Shown here in pieces: positions 8,450 to 16,355 of a DNA stretch of 64,000 bases. The position numbers were made by a program, and so were the translations under genes. This stretch comes from Pedobacter rhizosphaerae. Lineage in GTDB: Bacteria > Bacteroidota > Bacteroidia > Sphingobacteriales > Sphingobacteriaceae. Location: assembly GCF_900111155.1 (NCBI RefSeq), contig NZ_FOGG01000004.1:1-64000 (forward strand), written 5' to 3'. Each line of letters opens with the position of its first letter. Position 1 is the first letter of the stretch. Below the pieces are notes generated by a model, which was given only the letters and a program-made list of their open reading frames with translations, was not told the origin of the DNA and made no database searches.

Positions 8450-10069
8450 TTACTGATCTTCGTTTTTTGCTTCCGGGTGATCCAATTCATACTTACATTT
8501 TAATCCATCCTCAGTCATGATCCATATACTGTAATCATTTTTACTTCCCTCTTTATCATTACAGCTCCAGCCATAGTAATTACTGATATAGCGATAAGCC
8601 TCTTGCTTTAAAATTAACCGGGTACCTACCGGCACTTTTAAGCTTACCCATGCCTCCTGATTTCTCCAGATACTTCCTTTTCTCAATTGAAACCGCGGAC
8701 TAAACAAGAGCAAAGAATCTTTCACTACATAATTGTAGCTGATATTCTGTGCATTTTGCAGGGCCAATTGGTACGTTTTACCCTGCGACTCGTAGGTTTG
8801 CTTAATACTGGTGGCATTGGTCTCGCTTTTTTCGATATTAATGCGGGCAAAATTTGGCGTACGGAAAGGATGCTCATCAAAATCATCTATTACAATCTGA
8901 TTTTTGAAATCCTTATCTATATGGTACATTAAACTATCTTCACGGCTAAAAAACTTACTTTTATCTATATCGATGATATAAGTTTTAGCGAGCTTTAAGT
9001 CTGTGGTTTGCGATAGCTCTGCATGTTCTTTAAACTCCGAGCTGATTTTAGCCACCTGATATCCGGTGATGGCTACGCCAATTAGCCAGATAATTAGCAA
9101 GGCGAAAGAAAGGATTTTATTAATCGCCTGTTTGTTAAAAGCCACACGGATGGAAAAAAGCACCAGTGCGAGTACCGGAACAAACAACACAATAAAAGAA
9201 CCCAGAAGTAAAATCCCCCTGTGGCTATCATCCACAATAGATAGCGGAAAGTAATCTTGGGTACTTCCATCCCAGAAGCCAAAAAATGCCGCTACAGAGA
9301 TGATCAGGGTAAGCAGAAATAAAATCCCGAAGACTACGATGAAGCCTGCAATAATTTTAAAGATGACTTTCCCTGTGCCCGAGATAAACCGACCCAACCA
9401 CTCGAAAAATTCGCCAATGAAAATACCGAAGCGTCCAAAAATAGTTTGTGTGTGTCTATTTACATCCGATAATCTTTCTTTAACCGCTTGCAGTTCTTCA
9501 TCCAGGTTTTTCTGAAAACCTTGTAGGTTGGCAGGTTCGCCCTTCATTTCCATTTTCTCGATACGCGATTTCGCCTTTGGCATAATAATCCACAGTAAGG
9601 CATATACCAAAACTCCCGAACCGCCTAATAATACCGTAAGCAGCGCAATTAACCTGATCCACTTGGCTTCAATATTAACATAGTGTCCAATTCCGGCGCA
9701 TACCCCTGCAATTACACGCTCATCCATATCGCGGTATAATTTCTTATCAGCCGATTGGAAGTGGAATGGTTGGTTAATTACCGGCTCTTCTTCGCCTTCT
9801 TCCAGGGTTTCAAAATCCTGTACCCTACCCATTTGGCTTATTACGGCATTTACATTTGCAGCGTCTACCACTTGCTTTTTCTGCTCTTCCAGTTGTTCGG
9901 TTAAAAGCTCAGCAATCCTGTTTTCAATATCTGTAACGATTTCCAGATCGTCGGCGTTGTTGGCAAAATGTTGTTTTACCTCCATAAGGTACGCCTTTAA
10001 GAGTTCGTAGGCACTTTCCTCAATGTGAATGATGGTGTTGCCTATATTTATGATGATGGTCTTTTCCAT
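8450..10069 (-). CDS. PspC domain-containing membrane protein
   Basis: 539 aa. Residues 1-95 form an acidic helical segment with the HAAS-like layout often encoded next to PadR regulators. Residues 110-168 are a PspC domain (KLYRDMDERVIAGVCAGIG, ending YALLWIIMPKAKS). Two or three further transmembrane helices follow around 230-330, and a C-terminal beta-rich extracytoplasmic part (about 360-520) resembles the sensor regions of PspC proteins in this phylum. It starts 18 bp after the PadR gene ends and lies 73 bp before the receptor gene. A role in envelope stress is inferred from the domain and operon only. Confidence 0.85.
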   Translation of the reverse strand: MEKTIIINIGNTIIHIEESAYELLKAYLMEVKQHFANNADDLEIVTDIENRIAELLTEQLEEQKKQVVDAANVNAVISQMGRVQDFETLEEGEEEPVINQPFHFQSADKKLYRDMDERVIAGVCAGIGHYVNIEAKWIRLIALLTVLLGGSGVLVYALLWIIMPKAKSRIEKMEMKGEPANLQGFQKNLDEELQAVKERLSDVNRHTQTIFGRFGIFIGEFFEWLGRFISGTGKVIFKIIAGFIVVFGILFLLTLIISVAAFFGFWDGSTQDYFPLSIVDDSHRGILLLGSFIVLFVPVLALVLFSIRVAFNKQAINKILSFALLIIWLIGVAITGYQVAKISSEFKEHAELSQTTDLKLAKTYIIDIDKSKFFSREDSLMYHIDKDFKNQIVIDDFDEHPFRTPNFARINIEKSETNATSIKQTYESQGKTYQLALQNAQNISYNYVVKDSLLLFSPRFQLRKGSIWRNQEAWVSLKVPVGTRLILKQEAYRYISNYYGWSCNDKEGSKNDYSIWIMTEDGLKCKYELDHPEAKNEDQ

Positions 10070-10087
10070 TTCTTTTCTAATAATTGT

Positions 10088-10423
10088 TTAGGATTCGGCT
10101 CCTTTTTGTGAAACTCCCACAGCATAAGCCAGCTCTTGCCAGGTTTGGTCTAATTGAGATAAGATGCCCTTACCATCCTCGGTTAAGGCATAATATTTAC
10201 GGGGAGGGCCCGAGGTAGATTCTACCCAGTTATAGCTTAGTAAACCATTGTTTTTAAGCCGCGTTAATAATGGATATAATGTACCTTCCACCACCAATAG
10301 CTTTGCCGCCCTTAATTCGGCAATAATATCTGAGGCATATATCTCGCCCCGAGAGATGATGGATAAAACACAGTACTCCAGAATTCCCTTCCGCATTTGG
10401 GTTTGCGTATTTTCTGCTATCAT
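10088..10423 (-). CDS. PadR family transcriptional regulator
   Basis: 111 aa from ATG 10423 (MIAENTQTQMRKG). The core shows the PadR winged helix: ILEYCVLSIISRGEIYASDIIAEL, then VVEGTLYPLLTRLKNNGLLSY and GPPRKYYALTEDGKGIL. A longer start at 10459 is possible but would lie upstream of the best promoter. It heads the pspC/receptor operon and a palindrome sits in its promoter, so autorepression is likely. With the -7 element only 4 bp from this ATG, the mRNA may be leaderless or may start at a downstream Met (10396). Confidence 0.88.
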   Translation of the reverse strand: MIAENTQTQMRKGILEYCVLSIISRGEIYASDIIAELRAAKLLVVEGTLYPLLTRLKNNGLLSYNWVESTSGPPRKYYALTEDGKGILSQLDQTWQELAYAVGVSQKGAES

Positions 10424-10427
10424 AATA

Positions 10428-10469
10428 CAAAGATATATGTTAAATAATGTACTATGCAATACATAGTAC
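10428..10469 (-). promoter_or_regulatory. padR promoter with overlapping palindromic operator
   Basis: Reverse strand: -7 element TATCTTTG (10428-10435) and TTG (10457-10459) with 21 bp between them, matching the Bacteroidota promoter. The palindrome GTACTATG-CAATA-CATAGTAC (10449-10469), with perfect 8-bp arms, covers the -33 region. This is where a PadR repressor would block transcription of its own operon. Confidence 0.75.
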
Positions 10470-10790
10470 TATAATTATTTCACTTAAACACACAAACACT
10501 TGATTATCAGATTAATAATTTTACATCAAAATTTTGAATTATAAGTATTTTTTCGTTTAGCACATGTCTTTCTCAATTTTTTAGGAGTTTTAAAAATAAA
10601 AAACAGCCTAAATTGTTCGTTAAAATAACCTGTTATTGTGAAGGTGTTTCTTTAAGGTTTGAGCGAGACGCTACAACTAGCAAAAAGGAAAAAGGCTTAG
10701 TTCATTGTCCGAAGAATTGTCGAAAAAACAAATACCTAAAACCTGACAGCTATAAATCTATACAAATACTATAGAATTAATATATTTTAA
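10470..10790. other. Divergent intergenic region
   Basis: 321 bp between the PadR operator and the permease promoter. AT-rich, with no gene or RNA that I can support. Confidence 0.5.
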
Positions 10791-10798
10791 TACTTTTG
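10791..10798 (+). promoter_or_regulatory. TAnnTTTG -7 element for leader peptide and permease
   Basis: TACTTTTG lies 29 bp upstream of the leader-peptide ATG at 10827. A transcript starting about 10804 would carry the leader peptide followed by the permease. No clear -33 TTG is visible. Confidence 0.6.
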
Positions 10799-10826
10799 CA
10801 GTCTACTTTATTTCCATGAAACCCTT

Positions 10827-10886
10827 ATGTGCCTCAACAAGATCTGTTGCCACATCCGGCTGCTTTCATTTACAATAGAAACTTAA
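10827..10886 (+). CDS. 19-aa cysteine-containing leader peptide upstream of the permease
   Basis: A complete small frame, ATG to TAA, encodes MCLNKICCHIRLLSFTIET. It begins about 23 nt after the predicted transcription start and stops 5 nt before the permease ATG at 10892, so ribosomes finishing it are placed to reinitiate. Codons 2, 7 and 8 are Cys; codons 3-8 overlap a small hairpin CAACA-AGATC-TGTTG (10835-10849). The HIRLLS segment recalls the H-I-x-L-L-R-x-x-S core of known actinobacterial sulfate-leader peptides. Role as a cis-acting attenuator or coupling peptide is inferred; no homologue search was possible. Confidence 0.6.
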   Translation: MCLNKICCHIRLLSFTIET

Positions 10887-10891
10887 TATTA

Positions 10892-12331
10892 ATGAAAAAG
10901 ACAATTGCGAGCATTGTTGCCGAAGCCAATGCAGGTGGCGAAGGTGCACTAAAAAGAACCTTAGGCCCCATAAATCTTATTTTAATTGGCGTTGGTCTTA
11001 CTCTCGGTGCAGGATTATTTTCGATAACCGGTTTGGCAGCAGCCAATCATGCAGGCCCTGCGGTTACCTTGTCTTTTGTAATTGCAGCCTTGGGTTGTGG
11101 CTTTGCTGCACTTTGCTACGCCGAATTCGCCTCTATGATTCCCGTTGCAGGAAGTGCGTACACCTATTCGTATGCAACAATGGGCGAGCTATTTGCCTGG
11201 ATCATTGGTTGGGATTTAGTACTCGAATACTCTGTTGGTTGCGCTACGGTAGCCATTAGCTGGTCGCAATATTTAACCAAATTTTTAAGCAGTATGAATA
11301 TCTACCTTCCTGCCCAGCTTACCCTCTCCCCCTTCGAAACGGCTAAACTTGCCGATGGCAGTACGGTAAACGGGATTATGAATATTCCGGCAGCTTTGGT
11401 AGTAGTGCTCATGACCGCTATCTTAATTCGCGGCACTAAAGGTTCAGCAATTGTAAATGGCATTATTGTATTCTTAAAAGTTGGTGTAGTATTGGTTTTT
11501 ATCGCCCTGGGCTGGAAATACATAGATCCAGCTAACTATCATCCCTATATCCCTGAAAATACAGGAACATTTGGTCATTTTGGCTGGAGCGGTGTTTTAC
11601 GTGGAGCAGGACTGGTTTTCTTTGTATTTATCGGGTTTGATGCCGTAGCTGCCTCTGCGCAGGAAACCAAAAACCCGGCAAGAGATTTACCTATCGGAAT
11701 TATCGGCTCATTATTGGTATGTACGGTGCTTTTTGGGCTCTTTGGGCACGTAATGACTGGCTTAGCCAATTATAAAGAATTTGCCAATAGCGGCGCACCA
11801 GTAGCCATTGCGATACAAAAAACGCCCTATGGCTGGATGAGCCAGGCGATTATTTTAGCCATTTTGATTGGTTATACTTCGGTAATCCTGATTGATCTGA
11901 TGGCACAATCGAGAATGTTCTACTCCATCAGTAAAGACGGACTCTTGCCTAAAATCTTTTCAGAAGTGCACCCTAAATTTAAAACACCCTGGAAATCTAA
12001 TGTGATGCTTTGTATTTTCATTGCACTATTTGCCGCTTTTGTTCCTATTAATGTGGTAGGCGAAATGACCAGTATTGGTACGCTCTTAGCTTTTCTAATG
12101 GTTTGCGTGGGTATATTAATTTTAAGAAAAACAAATCCAGATGCAAAGCGCCCCTTCAAGGTTCCTTTAGTTCCACTCATCCCGATTTTAGGTATTTTAA
12201 CCTGCGTGGCCATGATGGTTTTTCTTCCCTGGGAAACCTGGTTAAGGTTAGCCGTATGGTTAATTATAGGCCTGGCTATTTATTATGCTTATGGGAAAAA
12301 GAACAGCAAACTGCGCAAAGAAGATCTTTAA
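10892..12331 (+). CDS. APC superfamily amino-acid permease
   Basis: 479 aa from ATG 10892 (MKKTIASIVAEANAGGEG). A longer frame from GTG 10829 overlaps the leader peptide and is not needed. The first helix carries the APC substrate/cation-binding signature GVGLTLGAGLFSITG, and about 12 hydrophobic segments follow; FVFIGFDAVAASAQETKNPARDLP is the usual helix 6 to loop region of the cationic/neutral amino-acid transporter (CAT) branch. It imports or exchanges amino acids across the inner membrane; the substrate cannot be assigned. Translation is probably coupled to the 19-aa leader peptide ending 5 nt upstream, whose Cys codons hint at a link to sulfur amino acids. Confidence 0.9.
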   Translation: MKKTIASIVAEANAGGEGALKRTLGPINLILIGVGLTLGAGLFSITGLAAANHAGPAVTLSFVIAALGCGFAALCYAEFASMIPVAGSAYTYSYATMGELFAWIIGWDLVLEYSVGCATVAISWSQYLTKFLSSMNIYLPAQLTLSPFETAKLADGSTVNGIMNIPAALVVVLMTAILIRGTKGSAIVNGIIVFLKVGVVLVFIALGWKYIDPANYHPYIPENTGTFGHFGWSGVLRGAGLVFFVFIGFDAVAASAQETKNPARDLPIGIIGSLLVCTVLFGLFGHVMTGLANYKEFANSGAPVAIAIQKTPYGWMSQAIILAILIGYTSVILIDLMAQSRMFYSISKDGLLPKIFSEVHPKFKTPWKSNVMLCIFIALFAAFVPINVVGEMTSIGTLLAFLMVCVGILILRKTNPDAKRPFKVPLVPLIPILGILTCVAMMVFLPWETWLRLAVWLIIGLAIYYAYGKKNSKLRKEDL

Positions 12332-12539
12332 AAACAGTACACTTAGCTTACTGATTAATAAACAGATAGCCTGTTTTCTATACACTAAACTTTTATAAAA
12401 AATTAATAAGCTGCTATTGTGTAAAGATGTATAAACGTTTTAGTTCACAAAAAAATGTAAGTTACTAACAATTAAACATTTGCTACTGTTTTTGGCGTAA
12501 CATTTGTCATCTGAAAAATAACCTGTAAAACATTTTCCC

Positions 12540-12704
12540 ATGATTATTAAACTAGACACCTCGCTATTCAGACTGTTACGAGCTAAAAATCAGAGCACTA
12601 GAAAATCAGCTACTCCATTAACCAAAAAACAATGGGTAACTGCCGATCGGATTGTAATGGCCATTATGTTTTTAGCGGCTATTGTTGGATCAATTGTCTT
12701 CTGA
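12540..12704 (+). CDS. Small single-pass membrane protein, 54 aa
   Basis: ATG to TGA frame of 54 codons. The first 37 residues are basic and polar (MIIKLDTSLFRLLRAKNQST onward); the last 16 or so form one hydrophobic helix (IVMAIMFLAAIVGSIVF), a tail-anchored layout. It lies alone in a 500-bp gap between the permease and the lysR gene. No promoter consensus is evident, so it may be read from the permease transcript. The hydrophobic block and sensible codon use favour a real gene, but conservation is untested. Confidence 0.45.
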   Translation: MIIKLDTSLFRLLRAKNQSTRKSATPLTKKQWVTADRIVMAIMFLAAIVGSIVF

Positions 12705-12813
12705 TATTAGCCTTTTAACGCCTATTTGTGGATATGAATGTATCCTATACAGATGGAAGAGGCAAACTACGTTTAAATCTTTCTTATCATAAATACCTTG
12801 TAGCGCTTATATT

Positions 12814-12833
12814 TGAATATTCACCAATATTCA
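12814..12833. promoter_or_regulatory. Inverted repeat directly before the lysR start
   Basis: TGAATATT-CACC-AATATTCA, perfect 8-bp arms, ends 4 bp before the ATG at 12838. It may be an autoregulatory LysR site or an RNA hairpin that hides the start codon. Confidence 0.6.
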
Positions 12834-12837
12834 TCAG

Positions 12838-13734
12838 ATGTTCGATTTTAGGTTAAGGGTTTTCGATACAGTTGCCAAGCGGTTAAGCTTTACCAAAGCA
12901 GCGAACGAACTCAACATTACCCAGCCTGCGGTAACTAAACACATTCAGGAAATTGAACGGCAACTTAACACCGCTTTATTTGATCGCAACGGCACAAAGA
13001 TAAAGCTTACTGTAGCCGGCGAGACTTTGCTTAAATACACCGAGCAGCTTTTTTCAATTTACCGAGAACTGGAGTTTGAAATCAATTACCTGAACCAGGA
13101 GCACAAAGGCTTGCTTCGAATTGGTGCCAGTACCACTATTGCGCAATACCTACTCTCACCTATCTTAGCCAAGTTTCACGAAAAATTTAAGGAAATAAAA
13201 ATATCCCTTACTATCAATAATACAGAAGTGATAGAACAACTGCTATTAAACAAAGAAATAGATTTGGGTTTAATAGAGGGATATTCTAAAAACAGGCAGT
13301 TCCAGTATCACAAGCTAATCAAAGATGAAATTGTGCTTGTAACCAAAGCTAATCACCCCTTGAGCAAAAGAAACGCGTTGAAGATTGAAGAGCTCAAAAC
13401 ACTTCCGCTCATTCTTCGTGAGCCTGGCTCCGGAACACTGGAAACTATTCTCTTCGCCCTGAAAAAAGTTAATCTCAGCCTAAGTGATTTAAAGGTGGAA
13501 ATGCAACTGGGCAACACAGAAAGCATCAAATCGTACCTGTTACATTCCAGTTCCTTTGCCTTTATGTCGGTTCATGCGGTGCTCCAGGAACTTCGAAATA
13601 AAAGTCTTAGTGTAATCGATGTCAAAAACCTGCAGATTGAGCGTTACTTTCAATTTATCCAATTACAGGGTTCACATGCAGCGTTAGCCAACCTATTCTT
13701 AAATTTCGCTGTCAGATATAACAAAAAGCTATAA
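12838..13734 (+). CDS. LysR family transcriptional regulator (YeiE/CysB-like)
   Basis: 298 aa, normal for LysR proteins. Residues 1-60 are the winged helix (FDTVAKRLSFTKAANELNITQPAVTKHIQEIE). Residues about 90-298 form the periplasmic-binding-protein-like effector domain (LLRIGASTTIAQYLLSPILAKF). It lies 66 bp upstream of a YeiH-family transporter on the same strand. This matches the enterobacterial yeiE-yeiH pairing, in which YeiE has been linked to sulfite, so a similar role is plausible. The palindrome over its start suggests autoregulation. Confidence 0.9.
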   Translation: MFDFRLRVFDTVAKRLSFTKAANELNITQPAVTKHIQEIERQLNTALFDRNGTKIKLTVAGETLLKYTEQLFSIYRELEFEINYLNQEHKGLLRIGASTTIAQYLLSPILAKFHEKFKEIKISLTINNTEVIEQLLLNKEIDLGLIEGYSKNRQFQYHKLIKDEIVLVTKANHPLSKRNALKIEELKTLPLILREPGSGTLETILFALKKVNLSLSDLKVEMQLGNTESIKSYLLHSSSFAFMSVHAVLQELRNKSLSVIDVKNLQIERYFQFIQLQGSHAALANLFLNFAVRYNKKL

Positions 13735-13800
13735 CACATTACTTTTTACCATTTAATCTGGAATGATAAAACCGGCACTTTTGGGCTATAATAATTTATT

Positions 13801-14745
13801 ATGGCACTCATTAAAAAACAACTGGAGGTAACTTTATCTATTCCTAAAATTGCTTTTATTGCAATGGCCGTTTTATGTCTGTTTCCTTTTATATCAGCTC
13901 CAATAGCGCTTATTTTAGGCTTTTCCATTACACTGTTCTTTGGTCATCCATTTGAAAGCGAAACAACTAAACTCACACCAATTTTGCTTCAGCTTTCGGT
14001 AGTAGGTATGGGCTTTGGGATGAACCTAAACAGTGCCATTGAGGTTGGCAAAACAGGTATTTTACTGACTATATGCACCCTAACAACGGTACTTTTACTA
14101 GGCTTTGTTTTAACAAAACTTTTCAAGGTTGATCATAAAGTTGGTTTCCTGATCTCGGTAGGCACAGCCATTTGTGGTGGTAGTGCTATAGCAGCTACTT
14201 CTCCTCTGGTTAAAGCTAAAACGCAACAAATTTCGGTAAGCCTTGCAGCTGTTTTCGTATTAAATGCTATTGCGCTACTGATATTTCCAGCCATTGGAAA
14301 ACTATTGCATTTAACTCAGGAGCAGTTTGGTTTGTGGTGCGCTGTGGCTATCCAAGATACCAGCTCTGTGGTAGGTGCTTCAAGCAAATATGGAACAAAA
14401 GCCTTGGAAATTGCAACCACCGTTAAGCTCGCCAGGGCATTGTGGATTATTCCGGTATCTCTCTTTTCTATCCGACGGTTTAAAACCAAAGAGACCAGAC
14501 TCAAAATCCCCTATTTCATTGCTTTCTTCTTGCTGGCCATGATTTTAAACACCTATCTTCCAATTCCCCCGGTAATCAATCAGACCATCTTAACACTATC
14601 AAAATCTAGTCTGATAATCACTTTATTTTTAATCGGAGCAGGATTGTCACTTCCGGCCATCAAAAGCATTGGCTTTAAGCCTTTCATATTGGCTGTTATA
14701 CTCTGGATTTTTATCTCCTGCTCCGCTTTATTATTTATTTGCTGA
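13801..14745 (+). CDS. YeiH-family putative sulfate/sulfite exporter
   Basis: 314 aa with about 10 hydrophobic segments. Family landmarks include LQLSVVGMGFGMNLNSAIEVGKTG near residues 60-85, GTAICGGSAIAATSP near 122-136, and AVAIQDTSSVVGASSKYG near 181-198. These fit the Cons_hypoth698/YeiH family of inner-membrane proteins, annotated as putative sulfate exporters. It follows the LysR gene on the same strand, and convergent transcription meets the oxidoreductase gene 7 bp after its stop. Substrate is inferred from the family, not shown by the sequence. Confidence 0.88.
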   Translation: MALIKKQLEVTLSIPKIAFIAMAVLCLFPFISAPIALILGFSITLFFGHPFESETTKLTPILLQLSVVGMGFGMNLNSAIEVGKTGILLTICTLTTVLLLGFVLTKLFKVDHKVGFLISVGTAICGGSAIAATSPLVKAKTQQISVSLAAVFVLNAIALLIFPAIGKLLHLTQEQFGLWCAVAIQDTSSVVGASSKYGTKALEIATTVKLARALWIIPVSLFSIRRFKTKETRLKIPYFIAFFLLAMILNTYLPIPPVINQTILTLSKSSLIITLFLIGAGLSLPAIKSIGFKPFILAVILWIFISCSALLFIC

Positions 14746-14752
14746 TGAGAAA

Positions 14753-15649
14753 TTAAAAATCTTCACTGATCATTTCTCTATTCATCATTACAGCCGCTAC
14801 AGTACCTGCCGCAGTTACCGTAGATAAGCCTCTTAAAGCTGAAGCACAATCTCCTGCTGCATAAACTCCTGAAACGGTAGTTTGATATTGTTCGTTTACC
14901 TTGATGATACCCGTTTCTGTTAATTCACACCCTAAATCCTGGTAAACATTTGCATGCTGAACCAAAGTGGGCCTTGCATAAAGCGCTTTGACCGGCAATT
15001 TTGGCAAGGATTTGAAAACAATGTGGCTTAACTGTCCATCTTCCTCTTCAATTTCAACTACTTCATCTTCCAGGATGGAAATAGAATTGACCCGTAACTT
15101 TTGGGTTTGCTCTTCGGTTAAGGTAGATTTACCATTGGTAAGTAAGGTCAGGTCCTTATTCCAGTGGTGGAGCATTTTAGCCATTTCAAAGGCCATTTCA
15201 CCATTCATCATCAAAGCAATACGTTCTCCCCTAACCTCATAGCCATGGCAATAAGGGCAATGAATTACTGAAATACCCCAGCATTTAGCGAAGTTTTTGA
15301 TATCAGGCATCACATCTTTTAAACCTGCGGCCAATAATATTCTTCTTGCGGTAAACTCTCCACCTTCTGTAGTTTTCACTTGAAACAAGTCTCCGTTTTT
15401 TTGAGCGGCAATCACTTCCCCATCTACAAAACTAACCGTAGCATATTTCAGTACTTCCGCCTTTGCTACTTCAGCAATCTCATGCGGCTTCTTACCATCG
15501 TGTGTTAAAAAATTATGTGAATAGGGTGTTTGCGCATTGCAGGGCTTGCGATTGTCGATTATTAAAACCTTTCTTAAAGCACGCCCAAGAGCTAAGCCAG
15601 CAGACAGGCCGGCATAGCTGCCTCCTATAATGATTACTTCGAAATCCAT
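14753..15649 (-). CDS. Thioredoxin-reductase-like NAD(P)/FAD-dependent oxidoreductase
   Basis: 298 aa, thioredoxin-reductase size. FAD-binding site VIIIGGSYAGLSAGLALGRA at residues about 4-23; redox-active CPYC in HCPYCHGYEVRGERIAL near 131; terminal VYAAGDCASALRGLSTVTAAG binds FAD. The NADPH loop after the CPYC motif reads MMNGEMAFEMA and lacks the usual GxGxxA, so cofactor preference is uncertain. It is more similar in layout to stand-alone TrxR-like enzymes than to TrxB. A strong palindrome overlaps its promoter. Confidence 0.85.
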   Translation of the reverse strand: MDFEVIIIGGSYAGLSAGLALGRALRKVLIIDNRKPCNAQTPYSHNFLTHDGKKPHEIAEVAKAEVLKYATVSFVDGEVIAAQKNGDLFQVKTTEGGEFTARRILLAAGLKDVMPDIKNFAKCWGISVIHCPYCHGYEVRGERIALMMNGEMAFEMAKMLHHWNKDLTLLTNGKSTLTEEQTQKLRVNSISILEDEVVEIEEEDGQLSHIVFKSLPKLPVKALYARPTLVQHANVYQDLGCELTETGIIKVNEQYQTTVSGVYAAGDCASALRGLSTVTAAGTVAAVMMNREMISEDF

Positions 15650-15667
15650 ATCTATTTATTTTAGATA

Positions 15668-15710
15668 CAAAAATCTTAATTTTAATCACTAATGCAATAT
15701 AGTTGCATTA
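15668..15710 (-). promoter_or_regulatory. Promoter and palindromic operator of the oxidoreductase
   Basis: Reverse strand: -7-like GATTTTTG (15668-15675, one step from TAnnTTTG) and TTG (15695-15697) spaced 19 bp. The palindrome TAATGCAA-TATAG-TTGCATTA (15690-15710), 8-bp perfect arms, overlaps the -33 element. TTGCATTA-type arms are usual for MarR-like repressors, but no such gene is adjacent. Confidence 0.6.
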
Positions 15711-15718
15711 TATGAATG

Positions 15719-16345
15719 TCATTTTTGATAAACTACTGCTTTAATAAAACCACCGTAATAGTATTTTTCTTCCTGTATACGGTATGATTTTCGGGTAAAG
15801 AAAGGGCTCATGTCTACTAAAACCTTGGCTTCAACCATGCGAATAAGCTGAAAAAAGGCGTACATCGTTTTTAAAAGCAAATGCTTCCACCAAAGGCCAC
15901 GCTTGCCAGAAACATTGAAATCGACCATAAACCATAGCCCTTTTTCAGCTAGTGAACGATCCAATTTATCAAAAACAAATGCCGCTCTTTCTTCCACAAA
16001 ATTATCAAACAGGAAAGGTGTTAAGATCACATCAAAGCTTTGGTTAATTTTAAAATCCTCAATGCCTGAATGATAAAACAGCACTTCATTTCTACCCCAG
16101 TATCTGTTTTTTGCCAGATTGATCATCTTATCGGAAATTTCAACGTAAGTGATCCTGATCCCGGCAGGACATACCCTGGCAATTTCTTCCAGAATCCAGC
16201 CTGTTCCACCACCTACAATTAATAGATCTGCATGCCCAGGAAGATATTTTAATTGATCAATTTGTGCATTTACCTGCGATTTGAAAAACACCAATCTACT
16301 GAGTTTATCATAGTGAGGAGCAATTCTATCGTAGTTATTAAGCAT
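15719..16345 (-). CDS. Class I SAM-dependent methyltransferase
   Basis: 208 aa. The SAM-binding motif I is ADLLIVGGGTGWILEEI near residues 39-55, followed by the acidic strand ITYVEISDKMINLAK and the motif-II-like FDVILTPFLFD. C-terminal residues 150-175 are hydrophobic/aromatic (WKHLLLKTMYAFFQLIRM), suggesting membrane association or a lipophilic substrate. It starts 10 bp after the UbiA-like gene ends and is probably co-transcribed, so the methyl acceptor may be a prenylated or membrane compound. That substrate link is inference. Confidence 0.85.
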   Translation of the reverse strand: MLNNYDRIAPHYDKLSRLVFFKSQVNAQIDQLKYLPGHADLLIVGGGTGWILEEIARVCPAGIRITYVEISDKMINLAKNRYWGRNEVLFYHSGIEDFKINQSFDVILTPFLFDNFVEERAAFVFDKLDRSLAEKGLWFMVDFNVSGKRGLWWKHLLLKTMYAFFQLIRMVEAKVLVDMSPFFTRKSYRIQEEKYYYGGFIKAVVYQK

Positions 16346-16355
16346 GTAAATGAGT

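Noticed and set aside
10829..10891. GTG-started N-terminal extension of the permease
   Set aside because: Overlaps the leader peptide in another frame, adds residues outside the family's usual start, and ATG 10892 is the natural start.
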